A stretch of 14,139 bases of DNA from an uncultured Cellulosilyticum sp. (GCA_934725855.1 CAKVCL010000052.1:1-14139), one strand, 5' to 3'. Counted from the stretch's first letter, positions 1 to 7,209 are shown. A program made the numbers and translations. Notes: a model not told the origin generated them from the letters alone.

Positions 1-169
1 TTATACTCGTTTACTAGTACATAAAAGATTATTACTAACCTTGTACTCATGAATGAATCTAGATTCATTTGAAATCTGTGATTCTTTTTTGAATCGACTG
101 GTTTTATGGTTACTATTTTGTTTTCAAAGTTCATTCTTTGTTAGCAACTGTTCGCCGCTGACTTGTATA
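1..169 (-). other. 5' leader of the next rRNA operon (16S begins beyond the left edge)
   Basis: Read on the minus strand, this stretch follows a strong rrn-type promoter and contains a boxA-like antitermination element TGAACTTTGAAAA (complement of 121-133), typical of Firmicute 16S leaders. Further downstream are small hairpins, including the perfect palindrome AATGAATCTAGATTCATT at 52-69 and a GATTC/GAATC stem around 76-95, which probably shape the leader for processing. No 16S sequence is reached before position 1, so the 16S gene is inferred to start just to the left. Nothing here codes for protein. Confidence 0.75.
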
Positions 170-198
170 ATATTACAGCATAACCCTATATAAGTCAA
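170..198 (-). promoter_or_regulatory. rrn promoter (sigma-A)
   Basis: On the minus strand a -35 box TTGACT (193-198) and a -10 box TAATAT (170-175) are separated by exactly 17 bp. The A/T tract immediately upstream (199-240 on the plus strand) resembles an UP element. The boxA-like leader downstream and the complete rrn distal end at the other side of the window support assignment to an rRNA operon. Confidence 0.8.
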
Positions 199-239
199 CG
201 GTTTTCTCTATTTTTTTCTTTTTTATTTTTATCAACATA

Positions 240-295
240 TTACCCACAATTTATTCACTAAGTTATACACACTTTTTGTGTATAACTTAGTGAAT
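240..295. promoter_or_regulatory. DnaA-box-like cluster within and beside a perfect inverted repeat
   Basis: Positions 253-271 and 277-295 are perfect 19-bp inverted arms around a 5-nt CTTTT loop. Each arm carries a 9-mer matching the DnaA box consensus TTATNCACA exactly: TTATACACA at 263-271 (plus) and its mirror at 277-285 (minus). Two further 8-of-9 matches lie alongside on the plus strand: TTACCCACA at 240-248 and TTATTCACT at 251-259. Box starts are 11 and 12 bp apart, close to one helical turn. There is no U-tract next to the palindrome, so it is unlikely to be an intrinsic terminator. It lies about 40 bp upstream of the rrn -35 box. DnaA binding is inferred from sequence only. Confidence 0.5.
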
Positions 296-322
296 TCAAA
301 TCATCTCCATTATTTTTTCATT

Positions 323-364
323 AAAAAAGAGGATGCCCTATAAACCTTGGACATCCCCCCTTTA
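323..364 (-). terminator. Intrinsic terminator after the uxuB-like gene
   Basis: On the minus strand a GGATGTCC / GGGCATCC stem, with one G-U pair and a 10-nt loop, is followed by CTCTTTTTT. It lies just past the reductase stop codon and would end the reductase transcript before the DnaA-box region and the next rrn promoter. Confidence 0.8.
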
Positions 365-379
365 TTATAATTTTTTATC

Positions 380-1984
380 TTATAAATATTTTTTAAGTGT
401 ACTTCTTACTGCTCCAGCACCTTGGATTTCTTCTATAAAGTAATCTTCGATCTTCTCGCCAAGCCCTGCTTTATAAAGGTTGCTTCCAAATATATTCTCA
501 TTAGAAAGAATAGGTTTAAGTTGTCCTTTATAAGTTTCTGGCTTACCTAATTCAATGCCTTCTAGCTCTTTGCATAATTCAGGCAGCATTGGGTCAGAAG
601 ATAGTTCAAATTTATTGCCATTGTCATCTAACGCTAGTAAATAACGGCACCATCCTGCTATTGCTAAAGGCAGCGCAACTAGCTCGCCAGCTTTTCCTTG
701 TTTTGCATAAGATTTAATGGTTTCTCCAAAGCGAATCCCTACTTTTTGAGAGGTATCGCATGCAATTCTTTGTGGTGCATCTGGCATAAATGGGTTTGGT
801 AATCTTACTTCAATGACTTCTTTAACAAAAGCTTCTGGTGATAAAATTTTGGGATCGGTTACAACTGGCATGCCTTCAACTGGTCCTATTTTTTGAACAA
901 GCTTATTCAGCTCAGTGTCTTTCATTTCATCTGCAATCTTAGTATAACCTAATAAACAACCGTATACAGCAAGTCCCGTATGAAGTGGATTTAAGCAAGT
1001 TGTAACTTTCATCCTCTCTACTTCATTAACTGTTTTTCTATCTGTAAGGTAAACGCCAGCTTCTTCTAAATGAGGTCTGCCATTAGGGAATTTTTCTTCA
1101 ATAACAAGATACTGAGGTTTTTCTGCATTAACAAATGGTGCAATATAAGTATTTTTGCTTGTGATAATTGGCATCATTTCTTCTACACCTAAGTTTTGCA
1201 AATCAGCTGCTACACTTTCACTTGGTCTAGGTGTAATTTTATCAATCATAGACCATGGGAAACTAATGCGATTTTCGTCTTGCAAGTAGGCAATGAAGTC
1301 TTTTGGGACGAAGCCATTTTTCTCCCACGCCTTGGCCATAGTGATGACTGCTTTTTGAAGTTTTTCACCATTATGAGAACAATTATCCATAGAAACAACG
1401 GCTAAAGGTGATGCCCCATTTTTAAATCTTTCATATAATAAGGCGCAAGTAATTCCCATTGCACTTGTTACATGTTCTGGTCCTTTCTCCATTTCATCTA
1501 AAATAAATGGGAAGTAATTACCTTGTGCATTAGTGAGTGCATAACCTTTTTCTGTAATCGTATAACTCACCATTTGTAAGCTGCTATTTGTAAAGATTTC
1601 TTTTAGTCTTTGAACGGCTTTTTGGTCACTAAACTGTGCCTTAATACCTTCTACTAAAGAACCAATTACTTTCTTTTCTGTTGAACCATCTACATTTAAT
1701 GTAACACCTAATACAAGATTATCGTATGGTGTATAGATTTTGTCGATGATATCATAGTCAAATGTTTCAACGCAAATGATTCCTTTATCTGCTTTGCCTT
1801 TATTTAATAAGGTGTCTTGTAAACCACCAATAAATTGTCTAAAGATATTACCTGCCCCAAAATGTACCCAGATAGGTGCTTCTTTTGTTTTTTTGCAAAC
1901 TGCTTCAATATCATAACTAGGTAAAGAAATTCCTGCTTCTCGCCATGACGTAGCAGCTTTTAATCCTTCTTTTGATAATTTCAT
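380..1984 (-). CDS. uxuB: D-fructuronate (mannonate) oxidoreductase, long-chain mannitol dehydrogenase family
   Basis: This 534-aa cytoplasmic NAD(P)H-dependent reductase is expected to interconvert D-fructuronate and D-mannonate in hexuronate breakdown. A Rossmann nucleotide-binding motif WVHFGAGNIFRQF lies at residues 39-51. The family motif SMDNCSHNG lies at 198-206, FPWSMIDKITPRP at 242-254, and the catalytic-region motif KVTTCLNPLHTG at 326-337, with the conserved Lys326, Asn332 and His335. At 534 aa it is longer than E. coli UxuB (486 aa) and closer to the roughly 540-aa clostridial/Thermotoga-type enzymes sometimes named UxaD. The ATG is preceded by AAGGAAG. It lies 122 bp downstream of the alpha-glucuronidase on the same strand and probably shares its transcript, which fits reduction of glucuronate-derived fructuronate. 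A tagaturonate reductase role cannot be excluded. Confidence 0.85.
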   Translation of the reverse strand: MKLSKEGLKAATSWREAGISLPSYDIEAVCKKTKEAPIWVHFGAGNIFRQFIGGLQDTLLNKGKADKGIICVETFDYDIIDKIYTPYDNLVLGVTLNVDGSTEKKVIGSLVEGIKAQFSDQKAVQRLKEIFTNSSLQMVSYTITEKGYALTNAQGNYFPFILDEMEKGPEHVTSAMGITCALLYERFKNGASPLAVVSMDNCSHNGEKLQKAVITMAKAWEKNGFVPKDFIAYLQDENRISFPWSMIDKITPRPSESVAADLQNLGVEEMMPIITSKNTYIAPFVNAEKPQYLVIEEKFPNGRPHLEEAGVYLTDRKTVNEVERMKVTTCLNPLHTGLAVYGCLLGYTKIADEMKDTELNKLVQKIGPVEGMPVVTDPKILSPEAFVKEVIEVRLPNPFMPDAPQRIACDTSQKVGIRFGETIKSYAKQGKAGELVALPLAIAGWCRYLLALDDNGNKFELSSDPMLPELCKELEGIELGKPETYKGQLKPILSNENIFGSNLYKAGLGEKIEDYFIEEIQGAGAVRSTLKKYL

Positions 1985-2106
1985 TATTCTTCCTTCTTTC
2001 CTATATCTATATCCTAAGTTCTTATTTATTACTTACTACTTATTACTTTCACCTTTAATATTTTTCTAGTTTTACGTAGCCACTAAAAATAAACCATTAT
2101 TTTTGA

Positions 2107-4128
2107 TTAATAAATCGTTCTGCCATAAGCATCTGCAATACCTGTTTTACGATAGAAATAAGTATTAACTACATCACGCCATTCAATAGCATCATGAAGT
2201 TGAACTTCTAAGCCTTTTGTAACGGTTTCAAAGAAGGATTCTTCTACAAGACCTTTTAAGCTCGCCCAACTTGCTTGGAATTTCTCAACTTGTTCTACAC
2301 CAGAGAAGTGTACATCATAAATGTATTGTAAAAGTGTCCTGCCATCTTTTAATTTATAATCGTAGTTAATATGATGAAAGAATAAAAGAAGTTCTTCTGG
2401 ACAAGTTTCTACATTTTCATACATGCTGCTGTTTGGCTCGAAATATTGTCCTGTGTAACCTGTCCCTGTTTTAACGGTACGGTCTACCCCAATTCCTTTG
2501 TAATCTGCATAGTGGTAAGTTCCCCATGGAGAGTATTCATAACCTTCAATGTTTGGTCCATAGTGATAATGAACGGTAACCATCCAGCCAATTCCAAGTG
2601 GTACAGTGTAATCTTCGTAAACTTTTCTAGAGTTTAATAAAATGCCTTCTACGACTTCTTTCACTTTTTCATCCAGACCTAATGTTAATTCACACCATTC
2701 ATCTGCGATTTCTTTTGAAGATAACTCTGGGTTCCAGCATAAACGTCCAAATCCATAGAGGTTAGCTGCTGCCATTGGGTTTCCTGTCCAGCATACACTA
2801 TCTCCAATGTTTACAACCCCTGCAATACCACCATGTACGCTATTGTAGGTCTTACCACTTACAATATCTTTTGCTTTTGCGCCTTCTGGTTTAGCATAAG
2901 TTTCAAAGTCTAAACATTCTTTCCACATTGGTACAAGGAAGCAAATATGTTTTTGTTGTCCTGTGTATTCTTGAGTGATTTGGAATTCCATCACTTCATT
3001 TGTTTCTTTTAATGCCCCAAATAAAGGAGAAAGTGGTTCTCTGATTTGGAAGTCCATTGGTCCATTTTTAACTTGTAAGATAACATTTTCTTTAAACTCA
3101 CCATCTAATCCTTTAAAGTGGTCATAAGCTGCTCTTGCACGATCTGTTTTACGATCTCGCCAGTCTACATGGCAGTTATAAACGAAGCAGCGCCATACCA
3201 CAATTCCACCAAATGGTTCAAGCGCCTCAGCTAACATATTGGCACCGTCTGCATGGGTTCGACCATAAGTAAATGGACCCGGACGATTTTCTGAGTCGGC
3301 TTTTACTAAGAAACCAGCTAAATCAGGGATGTGTTTGTAAATTTCTTTAGTGGTTTCTTTCCACCATGTTTTTACCCTTTCATCTAATGGGTCAGCTGTT
3401 TCTAAGTTTGAAATAGACATCGGAGCCGCAAAGTTTACACTTAATACTAACTGAATGCCATATGCTCTAAATACATCAGCAAGTTTTGCAACTTCTTCTA
3501 AGTAAGGAGAAACGATAAATTGTGTTTCATATTTATGTACGTTAACGTTATTGATACAAACACTATTAATACCTACTGAAGCTAATAGTCTTGCATAATC
3601 TTTAAGTCTTGATTTATCTTTTACGATTTGATTGTCTTTATAAAAAATAGAGTTACCTGCATAACCACGTTCAATACTTCCATCTGCATTATCCCACTGA
3701 TTAATCATACGAAGTTCATTAACAGGTGCTTCTGTAATATCTAAGTTTTCAAGTGATAAACCACGTTTAATACGATAAGTTAAGTTAAACACACCATATA
3801 ATATACCTTTTCCATCACTTGCCTCAATTGTTATGGCGCTACTAGTTGACTTCAATCGATAGCTTTCACTTTTAAGTTCTTCCTTAGAAACAAGTTTTAA
3901 AACGATTCCTTTTGAAGCTGTTACATCCTTTTGAACTGATTTTTTTAAATCTATATTAAAATATTCCTTAAAAAATAAAACCAATTCTTCTACTGCTGTA
4001 TTGACGACGAGATCTTTAGCCCCTTGCTCGCTATAAGTTACTTCAGCCTCATACTGAAAGCTACCTTTTCCTTTGTTTAGATGATAGTCTAGCCAACAAC
4101 TATACATTTTTTCTTGTTGCATTCCCAT
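2107..4128 (-). CDS. aguA: Alpha-glucuronidase, glycoside hydrolase family 67
   Basis: This 673-aa enzyme releases 4-O-methyl-glucuronic or glucuronic acid from the non-reducing end of short aldouronic acids made by xylanases. Length and sequence match GH67 throughout. The catalytic triad is visible: Glu280 in KADSENRPGP (proton donor), and Asp359 in NGPMDFQIREP and Glu387 in ITQEYTGQQ (general base pair). These sit exactly five residues before the Geobacillus numbering I recall (285/364/392). There is no signal peptide, so it acts in the cytoplasm on imported oligosaccharides, as usual for the family. The N-terminal portion to about 130 is the family's chitobiase-like domain, followed by the TIM barrel and a C-terminal helical domain. 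AAGGGAG precedes the ATG by 10 nt; an internal ATG two codons on is an alternative. It heads the probable aguA-uxuB operon. Confidence 0.95.
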   Translation of the reverse strand: MGMQQEKMYSCWLDYHLNKGKGSFQYEAEVTYSEQGAKDLVVNTAVEELVLFFKEYFNIDLKKSVQKDVTASKGIVLKLVSKEELKSESYRLKSTSSAITIEASDGKGILYGVFNLTYRIKRGLSLENLDITEAPVNELRMINQWDNADGSIERGYAGNSIFYKDNQIVKDKSRLKDYARLLASVGINSVCINNVNVHKYETQFIVSPYLEEVAKLADVFRAYGIQLVLSVNFAAPMSISNLETADPLDERVKTWWKETTKEIYKHIPDLAGFLVKADSENRPGPFTYGRTHADGANMLAEALEPFGGIVVWRCFVYNCHVDWRDRKTDRARAAYDHFKGLDGEFKENVILQVKNGPMDFQIREPLSPLFGALKETNEVMEFQITQEYTGQQKHICFLVPMWKECLDFETYAKPEGAKAKDIVSGKTYNSVHGGIAGVVNIGDSVCWTGNPMAAANLYGFGRLCWNPELSSKEIADEWCELTLGLDEKVKEVVEGILLNSRKVYEDYTVPLGIGWMVTVHYHYGPNIEGYEYSPWGTYHYADYKGIGVDRTVKTGTGYTGQYFEPNSSMYENVETCPEELLLFFHHINYDYKLKDGRTLLQYIYDVHFSGVEQVEKFQASWASLKGLVEESFFETVTKGLEVQLHDAIEWRDVVNTYFYRKTGIADAYGRTIY

Positions 4129-4220
4129 TTTATCTATTCTCCCTTCTTGCTTCTTATATTTTTTTAGTATTTATACCTAGAACAAATTATTTTTACTATA
4201 AATCCTATATCTTGATATCT

Positions 4221-4255
4221 ATTATACTAGTATTTCACCCATATTATATAGTCAA
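4221..4255 (-). promoter_or_regulatory. Possible aguA promoter region with ATACTAGTAT palindrome
   Basis: On the minus strand a perfect TATAAT (4221-4226) lies about 90 nt upstream of the alpha-glucuronidase start. A TTGACT (4250-4255) lies further upstream but 23 bp away, which is too far for a standard pair. A TACTAG -10 at 17 bp spacing is the alternative partner. A 10-bp palindrome ATACTAGTAT (4224-4233) overlaps these elements and could be an operator. No convincing CcpA cre site was seen. Confidence 0.35.
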
Positions 4256-4375
4256 ATAACCCAAAATAAATGTAGAAAATAATAAAAATTTTTTAGCATT
4301 ATCTCCTAAATCTCTATCCATTCCAACTATTTATCTTTTCTTTATACTTGATTTATCTTCTCTTTATCTGATTTA

Positions 4376-4384
4376 TGTTATACT
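4376..4384 (+). promoter_or_regulatory. Extended -10 promoter of the 549-aa membrane protein gene
   Basis: TGTTATACT is an extended -10 element, with TATACT at 4379-4384 preceded by TGn. The -35 region is poor, as is common for extended -10 promoters. It lies 38 nt before the ATG at 4423 and overlaps an upstream in-frame ATG at 4375, which argues that the upstream ATG is not translated. Confidence 0.5.
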
Positions 4385-4422
4385 CAACTTATATCATTAA
4401 CTATTTACTTAAGGAGGTTTCT

Positions 4423-6072
4423 ATGAAAAAGATCACACGCTTTTTAATATTAGGTATCGTCTTTGTATTATTTGCTTTTGGCTATTACTATGTCACCTTA
4501 CCTGCTATTAATATTCATTCTTCTGGTTTCTGGATATTTATTATTTCTGTGTTACTGATTGCTTGCTTTGTAAGCTTTTTATGCTCTTTAAAAGGAAAAG
4601 TTAAAGTAGAAAATCATGATGGCACAATTAATGTAAGCTCCATCTCACATACGCCAAACCATAAGTTTTCTATCCTAACTAAGCTTCTTATTGTTGCCAT
4701 CATTGCCGTTGTGCTTATTTTTATGATAGGTAGTTTACTTTCTTCTCCTATCGTGAATGCAGGCAAGTATCAGAAGCTACTGACTGTGGAAAATAGAGAT
4801 TTTACAACGGATATCGAGGAAGTTAATTTTGATCAAATTCCACTTCTTGATAGAGAATCTTCACAACTACTTGGAAACCGTAAAATGGGAAGCATCGTGG
4901 ATATGGTTTCTCAATTTGAAGTAAGTGACCTCTACTCTCAGATTAATTACAATGGTAAACCTGTGAGAGTATCACCACTTATCTATGCAAGTCCGATTAA
5001 ATGGCTTACCAATCAAAGTTCTGGTATTCCTGCCTATATCTTAATTGATATGGCCACTCAAAATACAGAATGTGTCCGATTAGAAAAACCGATTAAGTAC
5101 TCTCAATCTGAGCTTTTTAACCGTAATATCATTAGGCACTTACGTTTTAAATATCCAACTTATATCTTCGATACGATTAACTTTGAAATTGATGATAACG
5201 GTACGCCTTATTGGATTGCACCTGTTAAAAAATTCAATATCGGCTTATTTGGTGGTCAAACGATAGGTAATGTTGTACTCTGTAATGCACTTACTGGTGA
5301 AACCACCAATTATCCTATTGACGAAGTTCCTACATGGGTAGACCGTGTTTATAGTGCAGACCTTTTAATGCAGCTTTATGATTACTATGGTAATTTAAAG
5401 CATGGTTTCTTCAATAGTATCCTCAGTCAAAAAGATTGTCTTCAAACAACGAATGGCTACAACTATATTGCGCTTGAAGATGATGTATGGGTCTACACAG
5501 GTATTACTTCAGTAAGTGGTGATGAATCAAATGTTGGTTTTGTTTTAATGAATCAACGTACTATGGAAACACGTTTCTATGCGATTGAAGGGGCAACCGA
5601 AGAATCTGCCATGGCTTCTGCTCAAGGTCAGGTTCAGCACTTAAACTACCGTGCAACATTTCCTCTTTTATTAAATATAGGAAATGAACCAACCTATTTT
5701 ATTACTTTAAAAGATAATGCAGGCTTAGTTAAAAAATATGCTATGGTCAATATCCAAAAATATCAATGGGTAGCGATTGGTGATACCGTAGCCGAATGTG
5801 AAAAAGCGTACTTATCACTACTTAAATCAAATGGTATAGTCAGTGAAAGTGCCCTTCCTTCTAATACAATAAAAGGAACTATTAGCAAAATGGTGCCATG
5901 TGTTGTAGACGGCAATACGCACTATTATATTAAACTTGTTGGTCAAGATGAAATCTTTGATATTATTTTAGCTGACCATATTGAACTTATTAATTATGAA
6001 GTGGGCAGCCAAATTGAATTTGAATATACGACTGAAGGGGATTGTTATATTATTCAAAATATCGTTTCTTAG
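4423..6072 (+). CDS. Membrane-anchored protein of unknown function (549 aa)
   Basis: I do not recognise a named function. The start at 4423 is chosen because AAGGAGG (4411-4417) sits 5 nt before this ATG; the in-frame ATG at 4375 has no ribosome site and overlaps the promoter. Three hydrophobic segments lie at about residues 6-24, 35-54 and 84-106. A roughly 440-residue soluble part follows, rich in aromatic and beta-strand-like sequence. It contains ALTGETTNYPIDE and a later MNQRTMETRFYAIEGA, which look like successive PepSY-like modules. The last 60 residues, from about TIKGTISKM to the end, look like a small OB-like beta barrel. Topology suggests that the soluble part faces outward. It is divergent from aguA and convergent with the 156-aa gene, sharing a bidirectional terminator. 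Homologues in Lachnospirales may carry vague labels such as CvpA or Tat-signal; no twin-arginine motif is present. Confidence 0.75.
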   Translation: MKKITRFLILGIVFVLFAFGYYYVTLPAINIHSSGFWIFIISVLLIACFVSFLCSLKGKVKVENHDGTINVSSISHTPNHKFSILTKLLIVAIIAVVLIFMIGSLLSSPIVNAGKYQKLLTVENRDFTTDIEEVNFDQIPLLDRESSQLLGNRKMGSIVDMVSQFEVSDLYSQINYNGKPVRVSPLIYASPIKWLTNQSSGIPAYILIDMATQNTECVRLEKPIKYSQSELFNRNIIRHLRFKYPTYIFDTINFEIDDNGTPYWIAPVKKFNIGLFGGQTIGNVVLCNALTGETTNYPIDEVPTWVDRVYSADLLMQLYDYYGNLKHGFFNSILSQKDCLQTTNGYNYIALEDDVWVYTGITSVSGDESNVGFVLMNQRTMETRFYAIEGATEESAMASAQGQVQHLNYRATFPLLLNIGNEPTYFITLKDNAGLVKKYAMVNIQKYQWVAIGDTVAECEKAYLSLLKSNGIVSESALPSNTIKGTISKMVPCVVDGNTHYYIKLVGQDEIFDIILADHIELINYEVGSQIEFEYTTEGDCYIIQNIVS

Positions 6073-6127
6073 GCATGATTAGCCATAATTTGATTCATTC
6101 CCAAATGCATATGTAACTATCATACCG

Positions 6128-6163
6128 TAGTTTAAGGCTTGTATCCATGTAATACTTAAACTA
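6128..6163. repeat. Short perfect inverted repeat (9-bp arms)
   Basis: TAGTTTAAG (6128-6136) is the exact reverse complement of CTTAAACTA (6155-6163), with an 18-nt spacer. No T-tract follows on either strand, so a terminator role is doubtful. The flanking 6073-6207 stretch shows no supportable gene. Confidence 0.4.
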
Positions 6164-6207
6164 TATAAAATGTGTTATCTTGCAAAAAAATCATTCTAGC
6201 ATCATGA

Positions 6208-6300
6208 TATATTATTACTGCTGATAATGGACCCTTTATCCCTGATAAAGCAAAAGAGCATGTCTTTAAGCGCTTTTACCGATTAGTGTTTCCTAAAACG
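6208..6300 (+). pseudogene. Relic of a sensor histidine kinase C-terminus (HATPase)
   Basis: The translated relic YIITADNGPFIPDKAKEH continues into VFKRFYRL. This matches the ATP-binding G1 and F boxes of bacterial two-component sensor kinases (DNGxGIP...FxRFYR). The second glycine of the G1 box is replaced by Phe. A stop codon (6205-6207) lies directly upstream, no kinase core or start precedes it, and the homology ends about 10 nt before the terminator hairpin. Only about 30 residues survive, so this is a non-functional fossil on the opposite strand to the following genes. Confidence 0.6.
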
Positions 6301-6308
6301 CATCCACT

Positions 6309-6359
6309 AAAAAAGAGTAGCCTATTTATAAATAATAAACAAATAGTCTACTCTTTTTT
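6309..6359. terminator. Bidirectional intrinsic terminator
   Basis: AAAAAAGAGTAG (6309-6320) pairs with CTACTCTTTTTT (6348-6359). An inner CCTATTT/AAATAG extension lengthens the stem. A-tract and T-tract flank both sides, so the same hairpin can end transcription of the plus-strand 549-aa gene and of the converging minus-strand 156-aa gene. Confidence 0.85.
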
Positions 6360-6360
6360 A

Positions 6361-6392
6361 ATATCACAGCATAAAAATATCACAGCATAAAA
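6361..6392. repeat. Perfect 16-bp tandem duplication
   Basis: ATATCACAGCATAAAA occurs twice in immediate succession (6361-6376 and 6377-6392). It lies between the bidirectional terminator and the stop of the 156-aa gene. It is most simply a replication-slippage duplication. Confidence 0.9.
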
Positions 6393-6403
6393 TAACTGTA
6401 ATA

Positions 6404-6874
6404 CTAGAATCCACCATTTTGATATGCTCTTGCAATTATATATGATGGCTCATAAAATGCACTGCAATTGTAATTATCAATTGTGTCACAGATAGGGTTA
6501 TTATATATGCGAATGATTCCGTCCACATAGTTTTCATCTGTACCTAAAGTATTTAAGATAAGTCTAGAATACACCTTACCCATTTGTGTAGGAGCAGGGA
6601 TTACGCTTACAAGTTCTTTATCTACATTATTAATATCAAATTTTCCTTCCTCAAGAGTGTATTCACTTATCCACTCATTCTCTGTTTTTACTGGATTCTC
6701 AGAATGTAATACATTAGCACAACTAATTAAATGATAAAGTTCATCCCTTCCAATTTTATTAACTACATATCGGTTACGTTGATGTATATGTCTGGCCACA
6801 CGCTCTATCATATAGCAAATAAAATACAAATCATTTCTTTCTATCTCTTCTTCTGGGAAATATTTATTTTTCAA
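6404..6874 (-). CDS. Small protein of unknown function, downstream partner of a DUF3990 gene (156 aa)
   Basis: I do not recognise a named domain. The protein is soluble, has no signal peptide or membrane segment, and is rich in aromatic and acidic residues. Notable stretches are FICYMIERVARHIHQRNRYVV near the N-terminus, SVIPAPTQMGKVYSRLI in the middle and NCSAFYEPSYIIARAYQNGGF at the C-terminus. I place the start at the TTG of 6872-6874 because AAGGGAG lies 8 nt upstream; TTG at 6890-6892 (162 aa) lies within or before that ribosome site. The start overlaps the end of the upstream DUF3990 reading frame by 11 nt, which indicates translational coupling. As I recall, similar small proteins sit beside DUF3791/DUF3990 genes in gut Firmicutes. 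A role in a toxin-antitoxin-like or signalling cassette is inference. Confidence 0.65.
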   Translation of the reverse strand: MKNKYFPEEEIERNDLYFICYMIERVARHIHQRNRYVVNKIGRDELYHLISCANVLHSENPVKTENEWISEYTLEEGKFDINNVDKELVSVIPAPTQMGKVYSRLILNTLGTDENYVDGIIRIYNNPICDTIDNYNCSAFYEPSYIIARAYQNGGF

Positions 6875-7163
6875 TCTTTTCACTCCCTTCAAAGCTAATA
6901 CATTTCAACGCTTCCTCTGTACAAAATACAATCTGATGAGTTGGATATTTAAACTTTGCATAAGTCCAAAACACTTGACGTTCGATTCTTCCATCTGCAA
7001 AGTCTTCTACAAAATCCCAAATTGTATCATCGGCCATAGGCCCCTCTATGATGTCATAACCATGTTCAATTCCTCTTCTACAATCCGTCACCAAATCAAG
7101 CCATTCATCTGTCATGATTTCGAAATTCAAAACTTTAAAGTAAAAACCATACTTTCTTGTCTG
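6864..7163 (-). pseudogene. 5'-truncated DUF3990 protein
   Basis: The reading frame matches the C-terminal half of DUF3990 proteins: EWLDLVTDCRRG, YDIIEGPMADDTIWDFVEDF and HQIVFCTEEALKCISF. Full-length members are nearly twice as long and begin with an LYHG-type N-terminal half that resembles ADP-ribosyltransferase folds. Here the frame could start only at TTG 7130 or ATG 7115, neither with a ribosome site. Homology-like sequence (QTRKYGFYFKVLNFE) continues upstream of both until an in-frame TAA at 7164-7166. Beyond that stop the same frame reads MLANMRTK, plausibly more of the old gene. The N-terminal half is missing where the lipoprotein gene ends at 7210. A functional 88-aa product from TTG cannot be fully excluded. 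Confidence 0.65.
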
Positions 7164-7209
7164 TTATTTTGTTCGCATGTTTGCTAACATTGTAAATCCA
7201 TATATAATA

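Noticed and set aside
240..295. Perfect palindrome as an intrinsic terminator
   Set aside because: No T-tract follows on either strand, and a convincing terminator for the adjacent gene already lies at 323-364.
1..300. Chromosomal origin of replication (classical oriC)
   Set aside because: DnaA-box-like sites are present, but no dnaA, dnaN, rpmH or gyr gene is in the window; kept as a finding rather than annotated as oriC.
1196..1405. Plus-strand open frame opposite the uxuB-like gene
   Set aside because: It lies wholly within a well-supported gene in an antisense frame and has no recognisable protein features; the same holds for the other antisense frames at 2446-2637, 6936-7187, 8380-8586, 8795-9061, 10991-11206, 11312-11497, 12212-12460 and 13168-13386.
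4375..4422. In-frame upstream ATG giving a 565-aa version of the plus-strand membrane protein
   Set aside because: It has no ribosome binding site and overlaps the extended -10 element; AAGGAGG sits 5 nt before the ATG at 4423.
6875..6892. TTG start at 6892 for a 162-aa version of the small protein
   Set aside because: The only good Shine-Dalgarno (AAGGGAG) lies inside this stretch and fits the TTG at 6874.
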